A stretch of DNA of 64,000 nucleotides, from assembly GCA_021298355.1 (NCBI GenBank), contig JAJTEH010000005.1:1-64000 (forward strand), in the 5' to 3' direction. The translations under genes were made by a program, and so were the position numbers. This DNA is from Flammeovirgaceae bacterium (GTDB lineage Bacteria; Bacteroidota; Bacteroidia; Cytophagales; Cyclobacteriaceae). Position 1 is the first letter of the stretch; the number at the start of each line of letters is the position of its first letter. Of this stretch, positions 19,070-29,100 are shown in pieces. The notes under the pieces were generated by a model. The model did not search any database. It was not told the DNA's origin and was given only the letters and a program-made list of their open reading frames with translations.

Positions 19070-19098
19070 TTGCATTATTAGGTTTTTACCTAACTTGC
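19070..19098 (+). promoter_or_regulatory. Candidate promoter for apbE
   Basis: TTG (19070-19072) is followed after 18 bases by TAACTTGC (19091-19098), a near match to TAnnTTTG. The expected transcription start is about 10-15 bases before the ATG at 19117. The ruvB gene diverges on the other strand. Confidence 0.4.
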
Positions 19099-19116
19099 GC
19101 CCGAATTTAACTGTAT

Positions 19117-20148
19117 ATGAGCGCTCGGGTTAAAAATATTGTGTACACGTTGGTTTTACTTACGTTGATGTTGGGTGTTTGGTGGTACCGAAACCAAGAC
19201 AAACCCAACCTTATTCAACTAAGTGGAGCAACAATGGGCACAACGTATCATGTTTCTTATTTCGATGATAAAGGAAGAAATTTTCAGCAAGCTGTAGACT
19301 CGCTTTTGGTTTTAGTAAACAAAGCCATCAACAATTACGATACTACTTCCGAAGTTTCTGTTTTTAACAAGAGCGAAAGAGTTTATGATTCGCAATCAGT
19401 TTATTTTTTACCAGCTATATTGATTGGTAAAGAAGTATATCTTCAATCTGATGGAGCGTTTGATATGACGGTAATGCCATTGGTAAATGCCTGGGGTTTT
19501 GGTCCGAATAAAAAGATCACACCCGATAGTGCAACCATCGACTCGCTGCAACACTTTGTTGGATTTGATAAAGTAAGCATCAACCAAGATTCATTAATAA
19601 AATTAGATGCGCGTGTTCAATTAGATTTTGGCGGCATTGGCCAAGGGTATGGTGCAGATGTAATAGCAGGATTTCTAAACAAAAAAGGAATTACCAATTA
19701 TTTAGTGGAATTAGGCGGTGAAGGATTAGCCAAAGGAAAAAATCTTGAAAGTGGCAAGCCGTGGGAGATAGGCATTTTAGATCCGAATTCTACACGCGAT
19801 AATCAATACTTTAAAGCCTATGCATCTTTGCAAGACAAAGCTTTTACCACATCTGGCAGTTACTTCAATTACAGAGTTATCGATGGTAAAAAATATGCAC
19901 ACACGTTACATCCGAAAACAGGTTATCCGGTAGAATCAAATTTGTTGAGCGTAACAGTGTTCGCAGATAATTGTACCCTGGCGGATGCCTGGGCAACTGC
20001 CTTTATGGTTTCGGGTGTTGAACGAACAAAGGAACTTTTAACACAACATCCGGAGTTAGATGTGTTGTTGTTGTATACCGGAAGCGATGGCACTTTGCAA
20101 AGTTTTGTTTCTGATAACATAAAAAATTACGTTACGCTTAATCCCTGA
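19117..20148 (+). CDS. apbE: FAD:protein FMN transferase ApbE
   Basis: ApbE transfers FMN from FAD onto Thr residues of exported proteins such as Rnf or Nqr subunits. The 343-residue protein has an N-terminal membrane anchor (residues 6-23, with no lipobox Cys). The family motifs are in order: LSGATMGTTYHVSYFD (about residue 34), FDMTVMPLVNAWGFGP, LDFGGIGQGYGADVIA, YLVELGGEGLAKG, TSGSYFNYRVIDGKKYAHTLHPKTGYPV, and the C-terminal DAWATAFMVSG. The HTLHPKTG and the Asp/Ala of the metal site are present, so it should be active. Its stop is two bases before the ATG of the ZIP transporter gene, so the two form an operon. No Nqr or Rnf gene is in the window. Confidence 0.93.
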   Translation: MSARVKNIVYTLVLLTLMLGVWWYRNQDKPNLIQLSGATMGTTYHVSYFDDKGRNFQQAVDSLLVLVNKAINNYDTTSEVSVFNKSERVYDSQSVYFLPAILIGKEVYLQSDGAFDMTVMPLVNAWGFGPNKKITPDSATIDSLQHFVGFDKVSINQDSLIKLDARVQLDFGGIGQGYGADVIAGFLNKKGITNYLVELGGEGLAKGKNLESGKPWEIGILDPNSTRDNQYFKAYASLQDKAFTTSGSYFNYRVIDGKKYAHTLHPKTGYPVESNLLSVTVFADNCTLADAWATAFMVSGVERTKELLTQHPELDVLLLYTGSDGTLQSFVSDNIKNYVTLNP

Positions 20149-20150
20149 TC

Positions 20151-20912
20151 ATGGCTTTAAAATACGCTGTACTTTTTCTAACACCGCTCTTATCCGGCTT
20201 ATTGGTTTATCTTATTCCGGCTACACGTAATAGTAACTTTCGCTTGTTGTTGGTGTTTGCTGGCTCTTATCTTTTTGGTATAACGGTTATTCATATTTTG
20301 CCTGAGTTGTACCACCAACCGGTTGGCATGGAGTTAATCGGTTTATTTGTTTTAGCCGGATTCTTTTTGCAACAAGTCTTAGAATATTTTACATCCGGCA
20401 TCGAACACGGCCACATTCATTTACAACACGAGCATGGGCAACAACATCAAGCCCATCATCACCGTCAGGTTTCAGCTATTGTGTTGTTAACTGCTCTTTG
20501 TTTACATGCCTTTTTAGAAGGAGCGATGTTGGCGCAACCTGTACACATGGGCCCGCATTATGATATGAATGCCATTTTATTGGGCATTGCTTTGCACCGC
20601 GCACCGGCAGCTTTCGCGTTAATGACGGTTTTAGCTTTTCAATTAGGAAGTAAGAAAGAAGCCATTCCTTATTTAGTTGGTTTTTCGTTAGCGGCACCGC
20701 TTGGTTTATTCATCAGTTCGTATTTATCAGAGATAGAAATTTTAGGTAGTGAAGGCATGATTTATTTGTATGCATTAGTGAGCGGCAATTTTTTACACAT
20801 CTCTACCACTATTGTTTTTGAATCGAGCCCCGATCATAAATTTAATGCGCGCAAATTAGCAGTTGCCATTGTGGGCGCACTGTTGGCGGTAGCGGTAGAG
20901 TATATGTTGTAA
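20151..20912 (+). CDS. ZIP-family divalent metal transporter
   Basis: This 253-residue polytopic membrane protein has about seven to eight hydrophobic helices. A His-rich loop (about residues 84-105, HGHIHLQHEHGQQHQAHHHR) lies between helices 3 and 4, as in ZIP transporters, and the next helix carries CLHAFLEGAML, the conserved His/Glu metal site. The later GIALHRAPAAFALM matches the second metal-binding helix. ZIP proteins move zinc, iron or similar metals into the cytoplasm; the substrate here is not deducible. It is two bases downstream of apbE in the same apparent operon, although no functional link is obvious. The divergent or downstream DNA (20913-21022) shows nothing. Confidence 0.85.
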   Translation: MALKYAVLFLTPLLSGLLVYLIPATRNSNFRLLLVFAGSYLFGITVIHILPELYHQPVGMELIGLFVLAGFFLQQVLEYFTSGIEHGHIHLQHEHGQQHQAHHHRQVSAIVLLTALCLHAFLEGAMLAQPVHMGPHYDMNAILLGIALHRAPAAFALMTVLAFQLGSKKEAIPYLVGFSLAAPLGLFISSYLSEIEILGSEGMIYLYALVSGNFLHISTTIVFESSPDHKFNARKLAVAIVGALLAVAVEYML

Positions 20913-21022
20913 GAAAATTTAAGATGGATATAAATTTTCAGTGGGAACATCAATAGCAGAAAAAGTCTGGTTGATTAAAAGATAAACAGAGTTGAACGTA
21001 ATTCAGTTCTTGGCATTAACGA

Positions 21023-21778
21023 TCAATTCCATTTCGAGCGCTCGAAGAGTTTAGTGCGCAATTGGTGTTCTAATGCAAGAGCTTTCGGAAATAAAATTTC
21101 GTTTTCTATTCTGGCGTGTGTTTGTAATTTCTTTTCGAAATCTTTCAGCTCGTTATACATAACCTTGATGGGCAGTGGAGTTGTAGCATCGGTAAAATAA
21201 TTTTTCGTTATTTTTCTGATGCCCATCATTTCATCATCGTGTGCTTCGTGTTCGGTGGCAAATTTTTGTAAAGCATTACGCTCTAATTTATAAAACAAAC
21301 GCGAAGGTTGTACTTTACCTTTTGCCGCTCTGTCTAACAATAATATGTATGAAAAAAGAGTATCCTCTTCTTCGTATATGTGATGAATAAAATCTTCAAC
21401 AAAAAGAGGGAATACTAATTTTAAATCGCGTGCTATGCTTTCGTAGGCTTCATGCTCAGGTTTAAAAGCTTCTACCAATGCCGCCATATATGGCAATTTG
21501 TGTTTGATAAAAATAAAATGGGCATGTTTTAAATATTCTACCATTAAATCAATCGGGTAAGAAATAAGGGGTAGATCTGCCTCTTGTGTGTGCGATGGCA
21601 TTTCTAATTCCCGAATTACATACTCTACATTTAAACCACGTTGTTGGCAAACCTCGGCCAGCGTTTGGGTAGAAAAATCGAAAAACCTAATCCCGAAATA
21701 GTGTAAAACATACGCATACACATAATTCTCTTCTACGAGGTCGTTTATGCGTTTGTCTTTCCAGGCAGTTTTTTCCAT
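21023..21778 (-). CDS. Ric/YtfE-type di-iron iron-sulfur cluster repair protein
   Basis: The start is placed at the ATG 21778 (MEKTAWKDKR), six bases after TATATTTG; the earlier in-frame codons are not plausible. The 251-residue protein has a short N-terminal helical domain of the DUF542 type (INDLVEENYVYAYVLHYFGIRFF ... EVCQQRGLNVEYVIREL). A hemerythrin-like four-helix domain follows, with iron-ligand candidates HFIFIKHKL, HEAYESI, FIHHIYEEEDTLF, FATEHEAHDDEM and HARIENEILFP. Ric proteins repair iron-sulfur clusters damaged by nitric oxide or peroxide. The DUF542 part here has one Cys where some members have a Cys pair. It is divergent from the S41 protease gene. Confidence 0.75.
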   Translation of the reverse strand: MEKTAWKDKRINDLVEENYVYAYVLHYFGIRFFDFSTQTLAEVCQQRGLNVEYVIRELEMPSHTQEADLPLISYPIDLMVEYLKHAHFIFIKHKLPYMAALVEAFKPEHEAYESIARDLKLVFPLFVEDFIHHIYEEEDTLFSYILLLDRAAKGKVQPSRLFYKLERNALQKFATEHEAHDDEMMGIRKITKNYFTDATTPLPIKVMYNELKDFEKKLQTHARIENEILFPKALALEHQLRTKLFERSKWN

Positions 21779-21784
21779 AAAATT

Positions 21785-21792
21785 CAAATATA
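21785..21792 (-). promoter_or_regulatory. -7 element of the Ric gene
   Basis: The minus strand reads TATATTTG, an exact TAnnTTTG, six bases before the chosen ATG at 21778. No TTG is found at the expected -33 distance, so the promoter is weak or depends on an activator. The position supports the shorter start. Confidence 0.45.
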
Positions 21793-21885
21793 GATTTTTA
21801 CCCTTTAAAAAAATACTGATTTTTGTCGGGTTGCCCCACAAGGGCAGTAGTTTAACAATAGTATTGGTTTTTCGTTATAGTTGTC

Positions 21886-23511
21886 ATGTCCGAAAATTCT
21901 TCTTCAAACAATTCGTATAAAATACCTTTGGTATTATGTCTGGGCCTTGCAGGTGGCATTTTTTTGGGTTCTCAGTTTAGTACTAATTTGCCGGCCGTTA
22001 CAGAGTCTGGTAAAGACGTACAGAAATTCAGAGATGTATTAACTGTAATTCAACAAGATTATGTAGACGAGGTAAGTACAGATACCTTGGTAGACAAAGC
22101 TATTGAGTATATGCTAACACAGCTCGATCCGCACTCGACTTACATCAGTTCACGCGATACCGCTCAGGCCAATGAAAGCCTTCGAGGTAATTTCGATGGC
22201 ATAGGCGTAGAATTTAATATTTTTAACGATACCATAACAGTAGTTACACCATTAAGCGGTGGCCCATCCGAAGCATTAGGAATAAGATCGGGCGATAAAA
22301 TAGTTAAGGTAGATAGTATTAACGTTGCAGGTATAGGAATTACTTCGTCCGATGTGATGCGTTATTTAAAAGGCCCACGCGGCACAGAGGTAAAAGTTTC
22401 TATTTTACGCAAAGGCCAGAAACAACCCATAGAATACACCATTGTACGCGATAAAATTCCAACCTTTTCATTAGATGTAGCCTATATGATTGATAACCAA
22501 ACCGGCTACATCAAAGTAAGCAGGTTTTCGGCAACAACGTACAGCGAATTTGAGAAATCGTTAACTACCCTGCGTAGCAAAGGAATGAAACGCCTCGTGT
22601 TGGATTTACAAGGCAATCCGGGAGGATATATGGACATGGCCATAAACATGCTTGATGATTTTCTGCCAGCCGGTAAAAAAGTTGTGTTTACAAAAGGTAA
22701 AAAATCGAGGTACGATCAGGAAGCATTTTCTACTGAGAAAGGACAATTTGAAAAAGGAGATTTAATTGTTTTAGTAAACGAGGGCAGTGCATCGGCCTCC
22801 GAAATTGTAGCAGGTGCTTTGCAAGATAACGACCGCGCTTTGGTTGTTGGCAGAAGAAGTTTTGGAAAAGGATTAGTACAAACTACCTTTCCATTAAGTG
22901 GTGGTGGAGAAATGCGCCTTACTATTTCCCGCTATTATACACCCAGCGGAAGAAGCATACAAAAGCCGTACGAAAATTACAATGAGTATGAACGCGACAT
23001 GGCAAAACGCTTTAAGCGAGGAGAATTTTTTTCGGCAGATAGCATAACGTTTAACGATTCCCTTAAATACCAAACAGCAAATGGAAGAACAGTATATGGC
23101 GGTGGAGGTATTATGCCTGATTATTTTGTACCACTCGATACCACGCAAAACAGCGAATACCTAAGCGAACTTTACATTGCCAATGTTATAAATGAATATA
23201 CTTTTGATTATGCCGACAAAAACAGAAGTATGTTGCAGGCACTTACATTCGAAAAGTATTTCACGAATTTTATTGTAACCGATGCTATGTTAAATGATTT
23301 GGTTGAAGCTGGAAAAAAAGCAAAAGTTAAACCCAATCCTAAAGATTTAGCTAAACATAAAGCCTTATTTCAATTGCATGTAAAAGCGCAGATAGCGAGA
23401 AAAATCTGGGGTAACGAAGGGTTCTATCCTTTATTTAATCAAACCAATGAGGTATTACAACAGGCGCTTAAACTTCTCGATCAGCCTCATGCATTGAAAA
23501 GTAAAATGTAG
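21886..23511 (+). CDS. S41-family C-terminal processing peptidase (CtpA-like)
   Basis: This periplasmic serine protease trims or degrades proteins from their C-terminus. The 541-residue protein begins with a signal anchor (about residues 12-30). It carries the N-terminal S41 helical cap (VLTVIQQDYVDEVSTDTLVDKAI), a PDZ domain (about residues 100-190, with GGPSEALGIRSGDKIVKVD), and the protease domain with RLVLDLQGNPGG. The catalytic Ser is in NEGSASASEI (298-307) and the Lys in RSFGKG (Lys about 328). The C-terminal helical region of about 130 residues is typical of Bacteroidota members. It is divergent from the Ric gene. The substrate is unknown. Confidence 0.93.
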   Translation: MSENSSSNNSYKIPLVLCLGLAGGIFLGSQFSTNLPAVTESGKDVQKFRDVLTVIQQDYVDEVSTDTLVDKAIEYMLTQLDPHSTYISSRDTAQANESLRGNFDGIGVEFNIFNDTITVVTPLSGGPSEALGIRSGDKIVKVDSINVAGIGITSSDVMRYLKGPRGTEVKVSILRKGQKQPIEYTIVRDKIPTFSLDVAYMIDNQTGYIKVSRFSATTYSEFEKSLTTLRSKGMKRLVLDLQGNPGGYMDMAINMLDDFLPAGKKVVFTKGKKSRYDQEAFSTEKGQFEKGDLIVLVNEGSASASEIVAGALQDNDRALVVGRRSFGKGLVQTTFPLSGGGEMRLTISRYYTPSGRSIQKPYENYNEYERDMAKRFKRGEFFSADSITFNDSLKYQTANGRTVYGGGGIMPDYFVPLDTTQNSEYLSELYIANVINEYTFDYADKNRSMLQALTFEKYFTNFIVTDAMLNDLVEAGKKAKVKPNPKDLAKHKALFQLHVKAQIARKIWGNEGFYPLFNQTNEVLQQALKLLDQPHALKSKM

Positions 23512-23667
23512 TTCTGTTTAGAGTTGGAAGAATTCGTATCAATTTGTACCTGGTAAAATGGATTTCAATAAGATTAACTTCCAATTCTATTTTCTAAGAT
23601 TAATTAGCAAAAAAGGACTTTTTATTTTCTAAGTCGAGCAATTTACTCTTTGAATTAGTAATTACTT

Positions 23668-24924
23668 TTAACCAACAGAAACAGTGGTTAATGTTTTAAT
23701 ATCGTAATATTTCGAAGCTGTTTCCTGAATAAGATCGGGTGTAAGCTTATCTATTCTGTTAATCATATCCTGATAATAATGATCAGGCATTTGATTGAGT
23801 ATGATAGATTTTACTTTATCAGAATTAGAAAAAACGGTTGCCACTTCCGACTGTAACGAACCGATAAAGTAATTCCTCGCATTTTCTAATTCACTGTTTG
23901 ATATTGATTCGGTTTTTAACCGCGTAAGTTCTTTATGTATTTCATCTATCGTAACCAAACGATTTTCTTTGTTTACATCTGCCCCGATAGTTAGGAGTGT
24001 TTGTTGTCGGTATGGCTGTAAAACTCCAAATATTCCATATGTTAGCCCCTTTTCTTCACGAATATTTTTCATCAGCCTCGATCCGAAATATCCACCCAAT
24101 ACATGTGTAGTAAACATAAGCGGAATAAAATCGGGGTGCTTACGATTAATTGTGTGTGTACCCATGCGTATGGTAGTTTGCACACTTTTTTCTTTTTCTA
24201 TGTATTGTTTATCTGGCGAAGGCCACGTACTCTTTTCCTCAATACCTGGTAATGGTTTATACCTTAAATTTTCTGATAGTTTGCAAATAAGGTTTACGTC
24301 TGCAGCAGAAAATTTTCCTGAAACAAATACGCAGGTAGCGTAATAAAAATTTTCTTTAAAATTCTTTAAGTCTTCAGGTTGAATTTGGGCAATATCCTCA
24401 TCCGAAATTTCATTACCGTAAGGATGCTGACCAAATACTGATTTTCGAAAATACTTTCCAGCCAAATAAGCAGTTTTTTCTAAGTTAATCCTGTATTGTT
24501 GCAAGGCTATGTCCTTTGCCAGGGACAATTCCTTTTCAGGAAAAACAGCCTCTTGCAATAACTCATTAAGTAAAGGCAATACATTAGGCAGGTATTGAGT
24601 CAAAACATATAGTGTAAACGTTGTAAAGTCATTACCGGCACTTATTTCTACATGAGCTCCATAGGTTTCTAAACCATCTGCAATTTCTAAACTGCTTTTT
24701 TGTTGTGTTCCTTTATCAATTTGGTTGGCAGTAAAGTGGGCTAAGCCAACTTTGGTTTCGTTTATTTTTCCGGCATTAAAAATCCATTCTATGCGCATAA
24801 CTTCTTGCTCTCCACCGCGCATGGCATAAACCGGTAAACCGTTGGCAAGAATAAACTTTTCTGGAGTTAATAAATGAAAGTATGTAGATCGCGTAAATGG
24901 CGGAGCAATTTGCCGGTTTAGCAT
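23668..24924 (-). CDS. M16-family peptidase homologue, predicted non-catalytic
   Basis: The 418-residue protein has the two-domain M16 (insulinase/processing peptidase) fold: N-terminal LANGLPVYAM, the G-(L)-AHF segment, ADGLETYGAHVEISAGNDFTTF, and the C-terminal SRLMKNIREEKGLTYGIFG. The zinc motif HxxEH is missing: the sequence reads HFTANQ (His63, Ala66, Asn67), so the catalytic Glu and second His are absent. It therefore resembles the inactive subunit of two-subunit M16 enzymes, whose partner is commonly adjacent in Bacteroidota but is not in this window. No signal peptide is visible. It lies one base from the stop-to-start junction with porV, so it is probably the last gene of the porU-porV unit. 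Confidence 0.8.
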   Translation of the reverse strand: MLNRQIAPPFTRSTYFHLLTPEKFILANGLPVYAMRGGEQEVMRIEWIFNAGKINETKVGLAHFTANQIDKGTQQKSSLEIADGLETYGAHVEISAGNDFTTFTLYVLTQYLPNVLPLLNELLQEAVFPEKELSLAKDIALQQYRINLEKTAYLAGKYFRKSVFGQHPYGNEISDEDIAQIQPEDLKNFKENFYYATCVFVSGKFSAADVNLICKLSENLRYKPLPGIEEKSTWPSPDKQYIEKEKSVQTTIRMGTHTINRKHPDFIPLMFTTHVLGGYFGSRLMKNIREEKGLTYGIFGVLQPYRQQTLLTIGADVNKENRLVTIDEIHKELTRLKTESISNSELENARNYFIGSLQSEVATVFSNSDKVKSIILNQMPDHYYQDMINRIDKLTPDLIQETASKYYDIKTLTTVSVG

Positions 24925-24925
24925 A

Positions 24926-26077
24926 TCAATCAGCTACAGAATTATCAACAGCAACTACTTCTGGAATTTGTAAGAGTACAGAAAAGCGAATGGTTTCTGC
25001 CAAAGCACTTTCGCGGCCATTGGTTGGTACCAAATAGGCCATGTCTATACCAAAGTTATTCTTGCGGAAACCTAACCCAAAGGTTAGGTATTGTCTGTTT
25101 CCCTTCTGAGCCGATTCATGAAAATATCCTAAACGGCCGGCAAAAACAGCATTATACCAATACTCTACGGCCATTGATTTTGTAATCTCTTGTAATTCTT
25201 CTTCAAAACCTCCTTGTGCATCTGTAAATGAACCAAACACGCCACTTAGCATAGACTTATCCTGGAAATTTCCGCTTGCATCCGGTGAGGGAACCATTAG
25301 TTTGTTAAAATCTAATAAGAAAGTGATTTTGTTGTACGGATCCAGTTCTTTAGTGGCGGCACCACCTAACCGTAAGTTGGTTGGCAAAAAACTTCTATTT
25401 CGATCGTTCGAGTAAGATATTTTCCCGCCCAGGTTGGTAATGGAAGCCCCAAAAGAAAGATCGGATAGCGTTGCACTTTTTAAGGGTACTTTATACAAGA
25501 TACCGATATCTACTGCCACAGTTTGGCCGGGTTTACTCTCTCCACTACCGCTTGGGTTGCTGTTAAACTGCCCTGTAAGGTTAGAGTAAATGTATCTGCC
25601 GGTAAGGCCTAAGCTTAGCTGGGTTGATAACATTCTGGAATAGGTAACATCAAGGGCTAAATCTCTTGGATTAAAATTTCCTAATGAGCCACCGTTGTTA
25701 TCAGTAAAAAAGATTTTACCCATATCGAAATATTTGAAGGAAGCACTTACTACCTGTTCGCGATCTATTTTATAAAATCCACTCAGATAAAAAATATCCA
25801 TATCGTTTACAATCTTGGCTAGCCAGGGTGTGTACGAAAAACTTCCTCCATATTCTTTATCGATAAAAACCATTTTGGCTGGATTCCAATAAGCGCCATT
25901 AGCATCGGGAGAAGAAGCTACACCGGCATCGGCAAGGCCGGCATGTCGGGCATCAGGAGAAATGGTAAGAAAAGGCGCTGCAGAGGTTATTACATTACTA
26001 CCGGTAACAGTTTGGGCAAAGCTTACATCTATTGTAATGAATAGAAAAAGGGAAGGTAGGAAAAAGCGTATTTTCAT
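24926..26077 (-). CDS. porV: T9SS outer-membrane shuttle protein PorV (LptO)
   Basis: PorV is the outer-membrane beta-barrel that binds type IX secretion cargo after passage through SprA and hands it to PorU. The ATG at 26077 begins a signal peptide (MKIRFFLPSLFLFITIDVSFAQ); an in-frame TTG at 26098 is less likely. Family marks are APFLTISPDARHAGLADAG at the mature N-terminus, SSPDANGAYWNPAKMVF, KEYGGSFSYTPWL, and the barrel strands to the end (LTFGLGFRKNNFGIDMAYLVP). The length of 384 residues is usual. It directly follows porU, the common gene order in Bacteroidota. Confidence 0.92.
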   Translation of the reverse strand: MKIRFFLPSLFLFITIDVSFAQTVTGSNVITSAAPFLTISPDARHAGLADAGVASSPDANGAYWNPAKMVFIDKEYGGSFSYTPWLAKIVNDMDIFYLSGFYKIDREQVVSASFKYFDMGKIFFTDNNGGSLGNFNPRDLALDVTYSRMLSTQLSLGLTGRYIYSNLTGQFNSNPSGSGESKPGQTVAVDIGILYKVPLKSATLSDLSFGASITNLGGKISYSNDRNRSFLPTNLRLGGAATKELDPYNKITFLLDFNKLMVPSPDASGNFQDKSMLSGVFGSFTDAQGGFEEELQEITKSMAVEYWYNAVFAGRLGYFHESAQKGNRQYLTFGLGFRKNNFGIDMAYLVPTNGRESALAETIRFSVLLQIPEVVAVDNSVAD

Positions 26078-26104
26078 TAGGTTCTCAGTAAGGTTCAAAG
26101 ATAA

Positions 26105-29100
26105 TCATTTAACAATAACAAGTTTGGCTGTAGCCTCGGTTGATCGGGATGTTGACAAGGAACGCAAAAGAATGCGTGCGTAGTACATACCGGCCGGTAA
26201 ATCTTCTGCCTCTAAGGTAATTAGGGTTGATTGGGTAAGCACATTTTCTTTTATGCTGGATGCTATTTGATAGCTCGTGCCATTAGCCGAATACAAAGTA
26301 ACTTGTGCAGCTAGGGCTTCGCCTGCAGCGTTGTGCCTTACGAAAATAGATGTATTGCCATTAGATGGATTGGGAAAACACCCCGCCTCTGTAACGATAA
26401 ACTCGTTTTTATTGGTTACTGTAAACGACACACTCGCTTTACCCGGATTTCCAAAAACATCCCATGCCATTACCTCGATTGTGTGTGGACCTTCAGCTAA
26501 ATTCTTAAGTGGAAAATCTATAATCCCGTGCTTATAGGTATCCGTTTTAGCCTGATAATAATTTTTAAGTTCGAAGATCTCCTCCCCATCCAGTATAGCA
26601 ATTAGATCGTTACCAATTCCGAAACCGGATATATTGATTCCGTTTTCGTCCGAAACTTTAGCAAACAAACGCGTATCGGGCGATACCAACCCACCGTTAA
26701 TAAAAGTGGTGTCGTGCATAAATACTTCCATAATAGGACCGTTGTTTTCATCCTTTTCGGCCAGGCCAGATCCGCCCACTACCACAGCAGAAACACCTGC
26801 GGCTGTTTGATTTTCTGAAGAAGCAAAAACATGTATACGGCCATTTCCATTTGTGTAATTAATTGTGCCGGGAGTAACAAAAGAAACACTAAACTCACCG
26901 TTTTTCACCGAAGCTTTACCACTAAATATTCGGTTCGACCACTGCGGATATGTTATTGTATTTACCGGATTGGGCAACGTTCGGAATATCTGCGCTTTAT
27001 CAAACACAATTACTTCGGCAATGCCATTAAAATTTTCTGCTGTGGAATTTCCATCCGGTGTGGTTACCCGCCCAGAGATAGTAACGGTAGAGAATGCCTC
27101 AATTTTTGTAGCACTAGTGTTTGATTTTACTTCGGTTATTTCTATGGGTAACTCTGGGAAGTTAAGTTTCATAGAAGGATCTCCTAACAAAGAAAAATTG
27201 CGGTTAGAAACACCGCTGGTACTGTTGTTTTTTGTTTGTTTGAATATATCTCCTAATCGCTGAAAAGAGCCGGCATTTCGTGCCAAAAAGGCTTCGTAAA
27301 AAGAAGTGTTTAACTCAAAATTAGATTGAGAAAAAACAGGACGCGAGGTAGTGACCAGCCCAATAGCGCCATACCGTTCGCGGTGGTGAAATAGCTCGGC
27401 AACAGAGGTGATGTCTGGGTCATCGTGTCGGCCAAACTCACATGTGGCTGTTACCAAAAAAGGTAGTGTTTCGTTGCGGGTGTCAACTAAAAGTTGTTCA
27501 TCTAAAACACGTTCATCGGCCCATAAAAATTCATTTCCATGACCAACGTAATTCATCACCAATGTGCCTTCTTCTAAAGCATTTTTTAAGGCCACAGTAA
27601 CAGCTGGAGCAGTTTGGCCAGAGGGCCTGATAACCTTCGGATATGAGCCGATAAAAATTTTTTCGCTTGTAAATACAGTTCCAGAGGTTGTTTCAACCAA
27701 ATTGGCCAGATCATTGGCGTCTCGTTGGTGTCTCATAGAAAACCCATCGTCTATGTTACCATCATCCGCTACAAAAGTGATTCTAGACTGCCACAAACCT
27801 CGTTTGGTTGTATTTGTTTCGTACTCAATTATTTTATCAACTATGGCTTTTGCTTCTGCTGGTGTGGTAACAGAAAAGCGCCCTACACCAATGTCTAAGG
27901 TTTCATCGCAACCAAAACACTCATTCCATACACCTTCGGTATCTTCCAGTAAAGCAAAGTAATCGTCTGAAGAGTAAGTTTCTAATGGAGCAAAAGAATT
28001 TCTGGATTCGTACGTTAAAACTTTGTTGTTGTTTTTCTTTAGCACGTTGAGGTAATCAAACGTGCCTTTGCCGAACAACAACAGATAGTGAAATCCGGTG
28101 GGAGATGTTTTGTGCATATGTCGCGCAAAATCACGTATGGCTGTTACATCAGGTCTGCCGCCAGAGAATTCGTTAAATATTTGTTCTTGTAAAAAAACGG
28201 TTAAGGTAATTTCTCCTGACGCATTTCGGTGTGTTTGTAAGCGTTGTGCGTCATTCAAAAAATCGGCATGTGTAACTATAGCCAAAGCGGGTGGAGTTGT
28301 AGAGCGGATGTTCTGATTCGGTATTTGATTTAAACTAACAGGGCTTTCGAAAGCTGAAAAGGCTATGTACGTTTTAACGTTACCTTCGGGAAGGGCAGAA
28401 AACGAATTGTTTTGTAAAACATGAATTTTTTCCTGACCAGTTTCGGTTACATCCCAAATGGTTGTTCCTGCAGGTAGTGAAGTTAAGCTATACGAAACCG
28501 CGTTCTGCAATCGCGACTCCGGCACTCGGAAAATGGTTTGTGTGCCATATACGCTTAATGTTCTTTTTGCATTGAGGGTTATGTAGTCGATGTAACCACT
28601 GCCGGAACTTCCGCCTGATTGCGTATAGGATACCGTTATCTGCTGACTTGCTGCTGAGGTTAATCCTAACGTGGTGCCAGTACTAGCTCGGGTATTTGTA
28701 GAAGGAACAAACTTAAAATCGTATCGGCCAGTGCCAATACCAGTTACGTTTTGTACAAGACTTTCGGTTCCGTTTATTTTTGTTGTGAAGGTAGCCACAC
28801 TGTTTGCAGCGTTGGCAACACTTACTTTTACTTTAGCTGGTGCATCGCCCGCTATACCAGACCATGAAATAGTATATGTAAATGAATTTCCGTTCGTCAT
28901 GCGCTCGCCTAACCATGTGCGTCCGCTTCGTACTAAATTATACAAACTGCTTTCGTAATGGTGTACATCGGTAAAGGTTGTATAGGTAATACTTGCTTCG
29001 GGGTTTGCGGCTGTGTTTATGCGTTTACCATCTTTGCCATCAACTGTTAAGAAACAAAAGTTTTGCCGCGTGTAAAGGTTTTGCGTGTAATTTAAAAAAT

